DNA from: Rapana venosa
Lineage: Eukaryota; Mollusca; Gastropoda; Neogastropoda; Muricidae
Direction of reading: 5' to 3'
DNA: 64,000 nucleotides
Assembly (NCBI GenBank): GCA_028751875.1
Contig: CM054155.1
Span: 45,096,421 to 45,160,420, forward strand
The notes under the pieces: generated by a model
Seen by the model: only the letters and a program-made list of their open reading frames with translations
Databases searched by the model: none
Told to the model about the DNA's origin: nothing
Part shown: one piece after another, positions 56,357-63,334 of the stretch
Numbering within the stretch: the first letter of the stretch is position 1
Layout: each line of letters opens with the position of its first letter
Made by a program: the position numbers and the translations under genes

Positions 56357-56775
56357 TGTGTATGTATAAAACTCATATTAGCAGTCTTGCCCAAGAGTGC
56401 CTGAGAAAGAATTTTTGTATTCATGACTTAAGTTCATGTGGTGGTAACCTTAGTTTATGTGGTGGTAACTTAGTTTTTGTGGTGGTAACAAGAAGAAACA
56501 TCTTTATTCAAATTTCTTTTTGGGGGTGGAGTGGGGGTGGGGGAGCTGTTTGTAAGTTGTGTCTGTCACTAAACTGGGGCTTTTGAGCTGTTGTTGGAAT
56601 TACCTGTTTGCACCTTTCAGTTTTCTTTACCCGTCAGTATTCTGTAATCGGATGAATTTGTCATCAATTTTGTCCTTTTATTTATTTTCAGAATGCTGGG
56701 ATGTCAGCGATGTTGTCTTCCTTTGTGCCATGTGGAGCAGATCCAGATGATGACAACGTCTCGGATTCAGACTGA
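34131..56775 (+). CDS. PELP1: PELP1, Rix1-domain ribosome-biogenesis scaffold, 17-exon model
   Basis: Exons 34131-34178, 34891-34958, 35957-36062, 37076-37225, 38857-38931, 40450-40503, 40985-41135, 42623-42743, 43545-43632, 44812-44906, 47621-47722, 48454-48673, 50092-50233, 52141-52196, 52504-52701, 54020-54607 and 56692-56775 join in phase at all sixteen junctions (2346 bases, about 781 residues). Family matches: CQGLLVLQQILGQCSAEMF, SCIMHFPGPTSFFK, CTLCTCLGTLLR, LLQLICRTLAV, VYHTLQTWLQVAG, CREALAVCQTLIHPRTPCL and the end MSAMLSSFVPCGADPDD. PELP1 is a nucleolar scaffold working with TEX10, WDR18, LAS1L and SENP3 in 60S pre-ribosome and rixosome complexes. A basic nuclear signal (PPPRKKRRK) lies in exon 13. 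Human PELP1 has 1130 residues; the long proline/glutamate tail is much shorter here. Exon 1 is the least certain. Confidence 0.93.
34184..34233. repeat. (GT)n microsatellite
   Basis: Directly after the exon 1 donor; GT-rich intron starts can affect donor choice. Confidence 0.95.
34347..34385. repeat. (GT)n plus G homopolymer
   Basis: Eight GT units followed by about 27 guanines. Confidence 0.9.
34891..34958 (+). CDS. PELP1: PELP1 exon 2
   Basis: Encodes NTNEDLCDVVAQVNSDLNTA then KKR, aligned with the human segment before TRFEGL. Acceptor TTGTGTGCAG, donor GTAAGT; ends in phase 2. Confidence 0.85.
35270..35505 (-). repeat. SINE family A, interrupted by poly-C
   Basis: Reverse copy (CGAGATTATTGGAATAAGC ... 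AATGGCCTCCTCTTC) with a long C-run replacing part of its middle. In PELP1 intron 2. Confidence 0.75.
35388..35454. repeat. C homopolymer, about 65 bases
   Basis: Longest homopolymer in the window, embedded in a SINE; true length is doubtful. Confidence 0.9.
35640..35895. repeat. compound (CA)n-(TC)n-(CA)n microsatellite, about 255 bases
   Basis: Pyrimidine-rich on the coding strand and ending about 60 bases before the PELP1 exon 3 acceptor. It explains all the TH/SL/CV-repeat reading frames here. Confidence 0.97.
35957..36062 (+). CDS. PELP1: PELP1 exon 3
   Basis: Encodes CQGLLVLQQILGQCSAEMF and HTWLNLLLQILQ, the counterpart of human FEGLCLLSLLVGESPTELF. Contains an LxxLL-type motif (LNLLL). 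Acceptor CTACCAG, donor GTAAAC. Confidence 0.93.
37076..37225 (+). CDS. PELP1: PELP1 exon 4
   Basis: Encodes YQVALDIMSTMIQKVTAFPE and NKVKTVLPVLLSLTCK, matching the human helix pair around LRYAAQLPALFRDI. Fifty codons, phase 0 both ends; donor GTGTGT. Confidence 0.93.
37291..37350. repeat. (ATC)n microsatellite
   Basis: About 20 trinucleotide units, 66 bases past the exon 4 donor; source of the poly-His/poly-Ser frames. Confidence 0.97.
37640..38105 (-). repeat. SINE family E
   Basis: Shares with 63545-63955 the blocks TCAAGTCACGGCAGATTT, ACAGAATTTTGCCAGGGACA-type sequence, GTTCTTTTATGTGTGCTAAA and ATGACTAGC. The tRNA-like head would lie at the high-coordinate end. In PELP1 intron 4. Confidence 0.75.
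38106..38225 (+). repeat. SINE family A fragment
   Basis: TGGAGTTGGCGTTGATATCG, then GATGGGACTACAAATCCAGG and GCAAAAGCATGCAGAACATG; truncated at both ends. Confidence 0.65.
38857..38931 (+). CDS. PELP1: PELP1 exon 5
   Basis: Encodes KEAVAVCISSCIMHFPGPTS then FFK; human counterpart ALEGMKACMTYFPRACGS. Acceptor TTTTTTCCAACAG, donor GTGACC; phase 0 both ends. Confidence 0.92.
38980..39032. repeat. (GT)n-rich microsatellite
   Basis: GT run with CGCACGTGC interruptions, shortly after the exon 5 donor. Confidence 0.85.
39160..39525 (+). mobile_element. non-LTR retrotransposon ORF C-terminal remnant with (GAA)n tail
   Basis: Frames give RITNEELWRM, RFGHVQRKADHHI-like and GKRPKGRPSKTWAACIVDDL, then RRLINVKP. 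This is the common LINE ORF end (LRWFGHVxR ... GKRxRGRPKKTW). In-frame stops. Ends in GAAGAAGAAGAAG, the same tail as SINE family B. Confidence 0.8.
39536..40085 (+). repeat. SINE family B, subtype 1, full length
   Basis: Head ATAGCGGAGTGGTTAAAACC with B-box-like GAGTTTGAATCTC, shared middle (CCAGGTCAACTTTAAGTGCA), then the subtype body (AGCATCCCCACCTTCTAGAA) ending TTTGAAGAAGAAG. About 550 bases. Confidence 0.8.
40086..40395 (+). repeat. SINE family B, subtype 2, 3' part with internal tandem repeat
   Basis: Contains GGTTACAGAAACCC, an expanded segment, then GCAGACCTCCTGCAGAGTGA and a GAAGAAGAAGAAG tail. Same body as 11170-11345. Confidence 0.75.
40105..40255. repeat. 36-base minisatellite, 4 copies
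   Basis: Unit ATACCCTGTATAGCATCCTG with TGCAATAAAATGAGCT, an expansion within the SINE. Confidence 0.95.
40450..40503 (+). CDS. PELP1: PELP1 exon 6
   Basis: Encodes SKIEAMVMEELDNPFPPK, aligned with human SRVDALSPQL. Acceptor TTGGTACAG, donor GTGAGG; phase 0 both ends. Confidence 0.88.
40985..41135 (+). CDS. PELP1: PELP1 exon 7
   Basis: Encodes YIRCYVLLARCEMGCHRDKQ and LSALRSVLSKLYAGLES; human counterpart ends LHTLLGALYEGAE. Acceptor CCCCTGTCACAG, donor GTTAGT; ends in phase 1. Confidence 0.94.
41210..42270. other. PELP1 intron 7, part, no distinct element
   Basis: AT-rich with a C-run at 41666-41682. No exon-like segment or shared repeat seen before the SINE at 42280. Confidence 0.6.
42280..42490 (+). 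repeat. SINE family A, head and body
   Basis: Head GAATAGCGTAGCGGTTACAG, then GTTAACATCAGTACTGAATCC and CACACAGAACATCTTGTGC; 3' part lost. Confidence 0.75.
42623..42743 (+). CDS. PELP1: PELP1 exon 8
   Basis: Encodes an acidic loop (GEEDGDDEFFVLP) and LVRRFCTLCTCLGTLLR, matching human SSEDGDAHVLL and GLARCLGLML. Acceptor AATGTTCAG, donor GTGACT; phase 1 in, 2 out. Confidence 0.94.
43063..43119. repeat. (TA)n-(GA)n compound microsatellite
   Basis: AT alternation followed by GA repeats. Confidence 0.92.
43308..43520 (-). repeat. SINE family B, subtype 1 fragment
   Basis: Contains ACGGCAGAAGAATGGACTGG and TTTCTAGCACAAAATTTCTA in reverse, with internal G-runs. Ends about 25 bases before PELP1 exon 9. 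Confidence 0.75.
43545..43632 (+). CDS. PELP1: PELP1 exon 9
   Basis: Encodes EPFPTWVRLNPSGLLQLICR then TLAVQTDML; human counterpart is VSVPVQEILDFICRTLSV. Acceptor GCTTTGCAG; donor GTCTGT is weak but gives the phase 0 needed by exon 10. Confidence 0.9.
44205..44545 (+). repeat. SINE family B, subtype 1, 3' part
   Basis: AGCATCCCCACCTTCTGGAA, GCCTGACTTGTCAGGCGC (a short palindrome) and TTGCTGTCTGAGCG, ending in AAGAAGAAGAAG. Confidence 0.85.
44741..44804. repeat. (GT)n microsatellite at PELP1 exon 10 acceptor
   Basis: About 30 GT units ending 7 bases before the acceptor AG, taking the place of a polypyrimidine tract. Confidence 0.95.
44812..44906 (+). CDS. PELP1: PELP1 exon 10
   Basis: Encodes GSTDHMLLLTYLPLMYSSVF then NLLTHLIV, matching human GDGPLRLLLLPSIHLEAL and DLLSALILAC. 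Phase 0 in, 2 out, bridging exons 9 and 11 exactly. Donor GTAATA. Confidence 0.9.
45125..45330 (-). repeat. SINE family A, short subtype
   Basis: Reverse copy: AGGATAATGGAATAAGCAC, GCGCACAATGGTCTACTC and GCAAGATGTTCTGCATG. Confidence 0.82.
45344..46115. repeat. 55-base minisatellite, about 14 copies, PELP1 intron 10
   Basis: Unit GCTGTAACCAGTGTCATTCT with TCGTTAATTG and GATCTTGAAGTCACACTCATG; the last copies diverge. Not adjacent to an exon (1.5 kb from exon 11). Confidence 0.95.
46255..46352 (-). repeat. SINE family A, 3' fragment
   Basis: ATGAAGGTAGCCACATTCTG and CTAAACACGACACCTGTG, reverse of the long-subtype 3' end. Confidence 0.65.
46363..46412. repeat. G homopolymer tracts
   Basis: Runs of about 35 and 10 guanines separated by TGA; assembly-prone. 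Confidence 0.9.
46408..46812 (+). repeat. SINE family A, long subtype, near full length
   Basis: Head GTAGCCTAGTGGTTAGAGTG, body GGAAGAGTAGGCCATTTTGT and 3' part AGCTCTAGCCAAGGAAC. Confidence 0.85.
46970..47620. repeat. 44-base minisatellite of acceptor-like units, PELP1 exon 11
   Basis: Fifteen TTGTTCCAG sequences, spaced about 44 bases apart; the last is the real exon 11 acceptor. Each unit holds GCAGTTAACTGG (a branchpoint-like TTAAC), GTGTGTGGGTTTTGTTCCAG and then CGG, the first codon-sized bases of the exon. Confidence 0.96.
47621..47722 (+). CDS. PELP1: PELP1 exon 11
   Basis: In the phase set by exon 10 it encodes GKMLLVANGDMLVSLCVQCL and ASMTVSKAGCMPY. Acceptor TTTTGTTCCAG, donor GTAACT; phase 2 in and out. 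Confidence 0.9.
48454..48673 (+). CDS. PELP1: PELP1 exon 12
   Basis: Encodes RKVRQQVYHTLQTWLQVAGT and SDEALKDLLAQIFSDV (with LKDLL), matching human RTKVYAILELWVQVCG and EALLTHLLSDI. Acceptor CAACAACAG lacks a pyrimidine tract; the phase removes the in-frame stop of the alternative start. Donor GTAAGT. Confidence 0.93.
48686..48930 (+). repeat. SINE family A, short subtype, inserted next to a donor
   Basis: TCCTTCGGATGAGACTATAA through GAGTAGGCCATTGTGTGCCG to GTGCTTATTCCATTATCCTC and an A-rich tail. It begins about 12 bases after the exon 12 donor. Confidence 0.88.
48955..49130 (-). repeat. dispersed repeat family D, reverse copy
   Basis: Contains CAGCAGTGCAGGGCCTCCTC, the reverse of the GGGCCCTGCACTGCTGCTGG block at 19785-20250. 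Confidence 0.6.
50014..50080 (+). mobile_element. solo 3' tail of the CR1/L2-like LINE, upstream of PELP1 exon 13
   Basis: TTCAGCGCTATATAAATTCC and (ATT)n, the LINE 3' terminus, ending about 12 bases before the exon 13 acceptor. Confidence 0.8.
50092..50233 (+). CDS. PELP1: PELP1 exon 13 with nuclear localisation signal
   Basis: Encodes LGKSSQERKSKPPPRKKRRK (a basic NLS) then VNVHALLPAADDLVLAGL. Acceptor TTTGTTCCCCAG, donor GTGAGT; ends in phase 1. Confidence 0.9.
50812..52106. repeat. 33-base minisatellite, about 39 copies, PELP1 intron 13
   Basis: Unit GGTGGTGGTGTATGGATGTC plus ACTGCTATGTATG. First and last thirds are homogeneous; the middle (51180-51900) is diverged with indels. Ends about 34 bases before the exon 14 acceptor. 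As 33 is a multiple of three, it gives long open frames that are not genes. Confidence 0.96.
52141..52196 (+). CDS. PELP1: PELP1 exon 14
   Basis: Encodes LTQLIKSSAVFMEEQFFK; human counterpart is LSRTILMCGPLIKEETH. Acceptor GGTTTTGTCCACAG, donor GTGAGT; phase 1 in, 0 out. Confidence 0.9.
52357..52432 (-). mobile_element. solo 3' tail of the CR1/L2-like LINE
   Basis: (AAT)n then GGAACTTATATAGCGCTATA and TCTTGCAAAGACAAATC, as at 6045. Fills much of the 307-base intron 14. Confidence 0.85.
52504..52701 (+). CDS. PELP1: PELP1 exon 15
   Basis: Encodes VKDRVCSLVNEVQRNPLPPY, GQALYAVLMESATCPRP and HLQYAVTLFQRGVMD, matching human LHDLVLPLVMGVQQG and ELYCLLLALLLAP. Acceptor ATGTGCAG, donor GTAAGA; phase 0 both ends. 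Confidence 0.94.
52732..52910. repeat. (TC)n-rich microsatellite
   Basis: About 180 bases of TC repeat with CC and T interruptions. Confidence 0.97.
52925..53030 (+). repeat. SINE family A, 3' end of short subtype
   Basis: CACACGGGGACTGGATGAAA and GTGCTTATTCCACTATCCTC with an AATAAATAAA tail. Severe 5' truncation. Confidence 0.8.
53031..53870. other. PELP1 intron 15, part, nothing recognised
   Basis: AT-rich sequence with no coding signal or shared repeat. Confidence 0.6.
53876..53930. repeat. (CA)n microsatellite
   Basis: About 27 uninterrupted units. Confidence 0.97.
54020..54607 (+). CDS. PELP1: PELP1 exon 16, end of the helical region and acidic/serine-rich tail
   Basis: Begins VAKTCREALAVCQTLIHPRT (human SSFCSEALVTCAALTHPRV) and continues for about 160 residues of low-complexity Ser/Glu/Asp/Thr-rich sequence (ESESDCTEDSESE). 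This equals the disordered tail but lacks the long poly-glutamate blocks of vertebrates. Acceptor AATGACAG, donor GTAAGG; 196 codons. Confidence 0.92.
55187..55752. repeat. 53-base minisatellite, about 11 copies, PELP1 intron 16
   Basis: Unit CAGTTCCATAAATTCTGTGT, GCTGATAGTAACTG and TGCTGTCATCCCAGCTTTA. It contains a branchpoint-like TAACT and an acceptor-like TCATCCCAG, but lies about 940 bases before exon 17. Confidence 0.95.
56297..56361. repeat. (GT)n microsatellite
   Basis: About 30 units with one GGT interruption. Confidence 0.95.
56692..56775 (+). CDS. PELP1: PELP1 last coding exon
   Basis: Encodes NAGMSAMLSSFVPCGADPDD then DNVSDSD and TGA (56773-56775). It mirrors the vertebrate C-terminus (AAMLADFIDCPPDDE). 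Acceptor TTATTTTCAG. Confidence 0.93.
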   Translation, partial: NAGMSAMLSSFVPCGADPDDDNVSDSD

Positions 56776-57059
56776 CCAAAGTCTGTTATTTCGAAAACTG
56801 TTTTCCTGAGTGACCATGGTAGTTCCACTTCAAACTGATAATGTATTTCTTTGATGTGTATTTACGGACAACAGTATGTTTTCTGTGATATTTTCTGGGG
56901 GGGATGACCAAAACTCAGATGTTGACTTAGAACAGTATGGTTGTTTTTTTTAAAATATTTTTTTTTATCATCAATTCACTTTTTCTTCATTTGTTCCTGG
57001 TTTCATGAAGAATATTAATTGTGGTTTTGAAAGGAAATTCTTAGGTCATGAAGCTATCG

Positions 57060-57065
57060 AATAAA
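57060..57065 (+). terminator. polyadenylation signal AATAAA (PELP1)
   Basis: First canonical hexamer, 285 bases after the stop codon. Confidence 0.5.
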
Positions 57066-57317
57066 GGATTGCTTATTTTCAGCTTGTATTCAAGATTTGT
57101 TTAAATCACAGTTATTAAGTATGTGTACTTGCAAAGTTGTGATTTCAACAGAAAGTTAGTAATCCTTAACAATCTCTTACAGTCTCATACTTACAGAAAG
57201 TATGAAAAAAGAACATTTTATTTTGGAAATGCTCATCCATGAGCCTACAAAAAGTGCTTTGTGTCTCTCTCTTTTTTTTCCTTTTCTTTCTCATGTCTAA
57301 CTGTTTCAATGATTTCA

Positions 57318-57323
57318 AATAAA
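57318..57323 (+). terminator. polyadenylation signal AATAAA (PELP1)
   Basis: Second canonical hexamer, followed by TGATTGTGTGG, a GT-rich downstream element. The more likely 3' end. Confidence 0.55.
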
Positions 57324-57471
57324 CTGATTGTGTGGAAAGTGAAGTTTCAGTCAACTGAAAACGAGTCGGTTTGTGTGTGAGTGTGCCCAAGAAAAAGATA
57401 TTTTCATGCTTTTAAATGTCTCTTTAACTGCCGTTCACTCTAATCTTGGTCACATCCTTTCTCTCTCCTTG

Positions 57472-57475
<4 letters not shown>

Positions 57476-57523
<48 letters not shown>

Positions 57524-57530
57524 TGCTCTC
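57476..57530. repeat. (TC)n microsatellite
   Basis: TC run with a few T interruptions. Confidence 0.93.
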
Positions 57531-57539
57531 TCTGAAGAT

Positions 57540-60300
57540 GAAATGTCTCTCATTGCCAAAATGTCTGGAAAATGCAATATTTTGTCTTTTAATTATGCTT
57601 ACAAACATTTATGCGTTCATTGGGAAACGAGTTTCCCTAGACAGTAGTTTGTATTTCCTATCTGTATAGTCACTTTAATGTTCTAAGCTGACAATGGCAC
57701 TGTTTACTGAACTTGTGTGCTTGTGATGCTGCATAAGGAGACAAAAGAGTTGACAGTATTGTGTTACAAGTAGCAAACAAAGCAGTAACATATAGACAGA
57801 CAGCTAACTGTACTACTGAAGCAGACAAAGCATGCTTGTACTCACAGATTTGACTGCCTTTCATGTTGCTGTCGTGTACTGATGAAATACCTGAATCACA
57901 CAAGATATGTCCCTGTGTCCTGGCTGTCACCATGTAATCCCATCAAAGCACAAGAGTATTCCAAAATGTCAAGTCTGTTTCTAAACAGTTGCACTGAAAA
58001 AGTTGATATGACGATCACGAAAGCCAAGACTGAAGTAAACACATTACTCTTCTACCTTGTTCGTACATGTGGAGTGTGTGTTTTATGAGAGTCACCCACT
58101 TGTCACAAATTTGTCACAGAAAGGTAATACAGGTGTGAAAAACTTTGGAACAGGGAGGTAATTTCTCCTCGTCTAAATCACCTTCACTATCTCTGTTCTG
58201 ATAAATCAGTGCTGGCAAGTTTGATGTTTATTCTTCAATAAGTTTAAACATATCAAAATCATCATGACTGTTTTCATCAACTGTGTGGCCAGAAAACTCA
58301 TCCGCATCATCTTCCTCAGTTTTGTGAGTAAGAATGAGAGAGAACAGAGGGGGAAGAGGGCTTGTTTTTTTTGTGTTTTTTTTTAAAGAGAAAAAATTCT
58401 TCTTAGTGACTGGAAGGAGACTAGGCTAATGAAAAGAACATGTGAAGCCAGCCATCGCAGGTCCAATATAGTATACAGGAAATGATTGATTAATAGCATC
58501 CACTCACTTTCCACAACTTTCTCATGCAACAGGGAAAGTGTTTACCTTTCATAAACATAGCCAGGTGTCATCTGTCCATCATGGGCAAGACAGGCGTCTG
58601 AGCAACCGTCCAACAGCAATTTGATGCTGGGTGGGTGTGTATAAACGCTGGGGGCCTATCCTGTTTCTGATGTACTGTTGATCGAGTAAATCAGCCAGCT
58701 GGCCTGACAGAAGACCTGTGTGCTCCCGACAAAAGCATCTAGTTGGAGCCTGCCTGAAAGATTGTCAACTTTGATGTTTTCCTGGACGAAAGAGTCAATC
58801 CTTTGATTCAGCAAGTCAGTCCTTTTAGAACATCATCAGGTCCTTTTCATTTCTGAGAGGTACTTACAAGTCCTGTTGAAGCAAGCAAAAAGGCCAGAAA
58901 CAAACGTTTTCCTCCTTGCTAAGTAGTCGGCAGAGAAGTCCACTGCTAGAGCAGACAAATGTACATTCTATCCTGGCTTTTCCTAGTTCAACACTCAGTC
59001 CAGACCGAGTTCCAATGCTGACATCATAAGATGGTTTTTGACGATATCACTGCACATTACACACTCTGCTGGCAGGAATTTTATGTAATGTGTGAAAAAG
59101 ATGATTTCTTGATTTGAAAAAAAAAGAGCTCTAGGCCTATAATGTGGGAGTTTGCAAATTTGCGGTGCCAATCCGTAACTTTGGTAGGCTATATGAAGCA
59201 TGTCTCAGCATTGAAGTTAATTTTTTTAAACTGATCTTCACTTTTTTTGGTCTGTGTCTTTATTAGACATGTGTAGGCAGAACAGGATAATTTTCATTTA
59301 AATGCACTATAAATCAAAATGCCAAGGAAATGTTCTTTCTTAGAATAGATACCTGGTTGACTGCTAAGTATTACTATGAGTGGGTGAGAGAAGATAGATG
59401 TAGGCTAGATCTGAAAAGCATGTTGTTGGGTGCCCTTTTTTGTGGTGTCATTAAAGCTTACATTTATGGGCAAAAGTGTTCTCAGGCAGCAGTCCAAGAC
59501 TGAGAGACATCGGAAAAATGAGAAACAGATCAAGACAGACAGCAGATGCAATGTGACTGATTAAAAACAAATTCTCCCTCTGCAACGGTTTCTATGAAAA
59601 GTAAATCTAGTTTGCCAAGTACTGTCACTTCCAGTGCCTGTAGCAGCGCTAGTACTAGCAGTGCCTAGTAAACTTGCGTCATCTCAAGACTCTGTAAATC
59701 AGCCATGGCAATCAAAGATTAAACCCGCAAGTGATGCTGACAACCATCAGTCATGTAGGCATTTTAAAAAAACAGTTGTTGACTGCCGCTGCAGCTACAG
59801 ATTGTCTGAGCAGGGTGGAAAACTCTTAAGACTTTCTGCATGTTGTGATGTTCAAGGTATTCCATAGCCAGGACGGCAACGGTCCTTTAAAACTGACTAG
59901 GTCCTTGGAAGTCCTTTAGAGGTCCTTTATTCCTTTTTTCTTTTTTGCTTCATGCCCTGCACCGGGAACCCAGGACTCACAATCATCACACCGGAGAATC
60001 ATCGTGACTTGTGTTTTCAAGCACCTCGCCATGTAGGCAGTCCTATTCCTTCAATGAATTTTGCAACTTTAGAAACAGATTGAGGAAAGCTATGTGCTGA
60101 TGGCACTGCAGTCTACCACTGAGCTTGAGTTATGAAGGCAGCTACAGACTGGCATGCTGCAGTTAGAAAGATGGGAGCAGAGCTGGAGCAGGGTCTGATT
60201 TCCACACATGGACCATGACTGAGCTGTAACATCTCTGCTTCTGTCATCTCTGCCATCTGAGACACTGACATTCAATATTTTACAAGAGTTCATGTGACCA
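57540..60300. other. intergenic DNA with scattered coding-like relics
   Basis: No gene recognised. On the minus strand 58245-58330 reads as an acidic C-terminal-like tail (EEDDADEFSGHTVDENSHDD, FDMFKLIEE, stop). Near 58995-59110 a short open stretch (VKNHLMMSALELGL) also looks coding. No splice logic joins them; decayed transposon or retrocopy are possibilities. Confidence 0.35.
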
Positions 60301-60301
60301 G

Positions 60302-60385
60302 CTGCCATTTGACTTCAACCCCTTAGGTTCAGGAAGTCTTGGGTTTGAATCTGGGCAGCGGCATCTGGTGAATTAAGGAGAGGAC
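60302..60385 (+). repeat. SINE family B head fragment
   Basis: CATTTGACTTCAACCCCTTA and GGGTTTGAATCTGGGCAGCG then GGTGAATTAAGGA, the tRNA-like head only. Confidence 0.65.
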
Positions 60386-60571
60386 CAGGCTGGCAGTGTG
60401 CTTCCTACCCAATAAGGGAGAAGAGAGGTGTGATGAACTGAAGTCAATATGAAATTTGTCCTAGCCCTCCTCAGCCATTGAAGAGCTAGAGGCCATTCCC
60501 AGAACCTGTTTGAAAGAATCCAGCATGAACCAAAGCAGAAGTGTCTGTTCCAGCCGTAGTTTTGCAGAACT

Positions 60572-60946
60572 TTGCATCCCATGACTTGTCTGCCCAGTGA
60601 ATTCCAGGACACTGGAAATAAAAAACAAAAAGTGTGCAGACTGGCAAGGGAGAGAGATCGACAGAATCCAAAAGACAAAGCAGATCTCTGCACTAAAGAG
60701 ATAGCCATCACCAAAGATCTCTCCCTAGAGAAACAGAAGCAGCAACACCCTGAACTTCAACCAGGTCGACTGCTGTTACAGAGTAGAGCAGAGCAGACGA
60801 GGCTTTTTCTTCAGGCTGGTTTAAAGAAACTTGAAGCTGATTTACTTGATGAAATCAGAATGGCAGAACTACATAAAGAAGACATAACTGCTGAGCACTT
60901 GTTGCAATACTGTCAGCTCCAAGGCTCTGATTGGCTGCTGACTTGA
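60572..60946 (+). other. unassigned open frame, 124 codons
   Basis: Lys/Glu/Gln-rich, helix-like (SRAEQTRLFLQAGLKKLEAD, EIRMAELHKEDITAEHLLQY). It is not explained by simple repeats, so it may be a real terminal exon or a gene relic. No recognised family, no clear upstream exon. Confidence 0.3.
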
Positions 60947-61484
60947 TTGAAACTTTTTTTCTCGATTGACTTAATGAAACTAGCATTAGGGGTGGGGGGT
61001 AGCCTAGAATGGGAAAAAAAATCCTCAGAAACTGAGGGTTGAGCTTGCGGACTATCTTTAGACCTATACTTTTTGGCATCTTTCCTTCTGTTTTTCTTTT
61101 ATTATGACTCTTATATTCATACCGCACATACTAAATCATCCACAGAAATAAAAGCCATTTTTGGTGAAAGATTAGCCTCTGACTCAAAACTCATAGTATG
61201 ATTTTGCCCAAATTTGGTAAGTTTGAAAAACTTTTTCATTTTTCAGCAAAAACTGTACCCCAAGCAATCACCATTTGAAGATCTTTTCCATCTTTCTTGT
61301 GACTACCTAGTATTACTCTATGTTCTCAATCCCAAAAACAAGTACACACTGCATTTTTTTCTTACTTAAAACAATCTGTGAAAATCACCTTTTTTTTTTT
61401 TAATTAAAATTTTTATTTTCTAACTAGCACTCTATAGAACCCAATTGGAACCGTGAGTTGGGAAACCATCACATACGCAAAATC

Positions 61485-61503
61485 GGGGGGGGGGGGGGGG
61501 GGC
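61485..61503. repeat. G homopolymer tract
   Basis: About 18 guanines, beginning where a SINE family A 3' fragment (61440-61484) ends. Confidence 0.85.
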
Positions 61504-61837
61504 TCCTTTCTGCTCAGTCTGATCCAAGACTGGACCAAACTGTTCCAGTAAGATGCGGTAGCAGACACTCTTTGACTCCAACAGCTCAAGAGACAGGTGT
61601 TTTGGAGCTTGGTAAGAGGAGTATAGAGTTAGGCTAGAGGTCTAGATGTTTTGTTTTCCCATGTCTCCCCCCCCCCCCCCCAGGGGTTAAGGGTGTACAT
61701 TTGTTTGTTATTCTTTTGTGTGTATGACTCTGTGTGTGTTGGTGGACAATTTTTGTGTGTGGCTTTTTTTGTTCTTTTGTTGCTTGGCTAGAGCTCCAAG
61801 GTTCCACCTATGGGGATTTTTTTTTGAAAATGAAGGT

Positions 61838-61893
61838 AGCCACATTCCAACTTCAGAGATGATGTCTAAACACGACACCAGCGTGCATGTATT
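61838..61893 (-). repeat. SINE family A, 3' fragment
   Basis: AAGGTAGCCACATTCCAACT and CTAAACACGACACCAGCG in reverse. Confidence 0.6.
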
Positions 61894-62494
61894 TAAAAAA
61901 AAAAAAGAGTTCTGTGTCAAACATTCTAACCATGTGCTTGTTTTTATCATGCTTTTATATGGTGTTGCCTATACGGTTTATCATCGTTATTATTATCATT
62001 ATCTTTTCTAACTTTGAGTTCATTCTAATTTTTGTTTTGTTTTTGTGGTCATATTGCTATGCTCGATATTGAATCATAGAAAAACAATTCTTTAAGGCCT
62101 CCTATCATTTTACTTTTTTTTCTTTCTTTTTATTTTTACCATTATTTACTTCATACAGTATTTCGCTATATTTTTACATATAGTCTTACATTAAATAACT
62201 ATATACCTTGCAAACATTTTATCTTTATTTTGATACACGAAAGAAAAAAGTTTGGCTATCAAATCTTTAAACAAGTGAACAAAAAATGTAGACCTCTACA
62301 TGCACCCTGTGAAAACATAAAATTTGAACAAAAGGGGGGAAAAGACATATATATGTGCACACTGTCATTTATATTGTTCAGTGATAATAACATGAAACTC
62401 TACAGTGATTGTTTTTATAGCCGGGGATGAGCACAGAACTATGGTATATCCTCGATAAGTTACAAGAACCGAAATCCTGTTGGGCTTGTCGGTA

Positions 62495-62731
62495 TAGACT
62501 AGTGCGCATGCGCAGGAAATGAAATGGGCTTGCACGTCACGGCAGTCCTGATACAACCGTGTTTACATTACTGCAGCTTGCTCGTGACATATTCTAGTGA
62601 GACAAGTAACCACAGCATTTATAGTTTGTAGCAGTAGGCCTAGCCTACTATGTAAGTAAATGTGTGCTCGATGTCTTCCATCTAGAAGTACACAGAAATA
62701 AGGGAGGCTACTATGTATCGCCAGCGTTTGT
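62495..62731 (+). promoter_or_regulatory. NRF1-type promoter and possible first exon of a rightward gene
   Basis: A perfect NRF1 palindrome (TGCGCATGCGCA, 62503-62514) is followed by an ETS-like AGGAAAT and a CRE-like CACGTCAC (62535-62542). Downstream are donors GTAAGT (62652) and GTGAGT (62732). An ATG at 62713 would encode MYRQRL before the second donor. The gap between the first donor and the next AG (34 bases) is too short for an intron, so one donor or the other would be used. Confidence 0.45.
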
Positions 62732-62734
62732 GTG

Positions 62735-63330
62735 AGTAGTTTTTCCTTCTTAAAATACTTTCTTGATTTAAATAAGTCGTTTTATTCCGTAAAGGTTACA
62801 AAAATATCTTTTAAAATATGAAATTAAATTTAATTTATGTTGATAAGAAATATGTTACAAATATAGGTTACAAGATTATGTAAATTAAGTGTTTATATAT
62901 TTTATAAAATACATACTTTTTAGTAACCTTTAAGTAAGTTTGTTTGTTTAATATATATCTAACGTTGTTACGTATATTGGTTGACAATAATTGCTATGGG
63001 CTGTAACTATCGCTAATCCTTATGGATGTGCGGAGTTACGCTTATTATAATTTCTGACCGGTTCACCCTCATGGGTCTCCGGTGAATAGTTCAAATCATA
63101 GCAGATCTGAATTGGTTGGTTAGTCTAGGGTCTAATGTCCCTTTACAATCGTAGGCCTAGTTTGAAAAAAAAATAAAGTAGAACAAAGTGAAACTAGGCT
63201 AGGCTTAGCCTAGAAGGCTATTGGGCATGACTGTGTGTACGCACACATGCCCGTGTGTGTGTGTGTGTGCACGTGCTTTAGGCCCCTAATCCACTTAGTC
63301 TTTAAATACAGCAACATATTAGAATCATCA
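62735..63330. other. AT-rich DNA, putative intron
   Basis: No coding signal; a GT run at 63253-63271. Confidence 0.5.
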
Positions 63331-63334
63331 GGCA

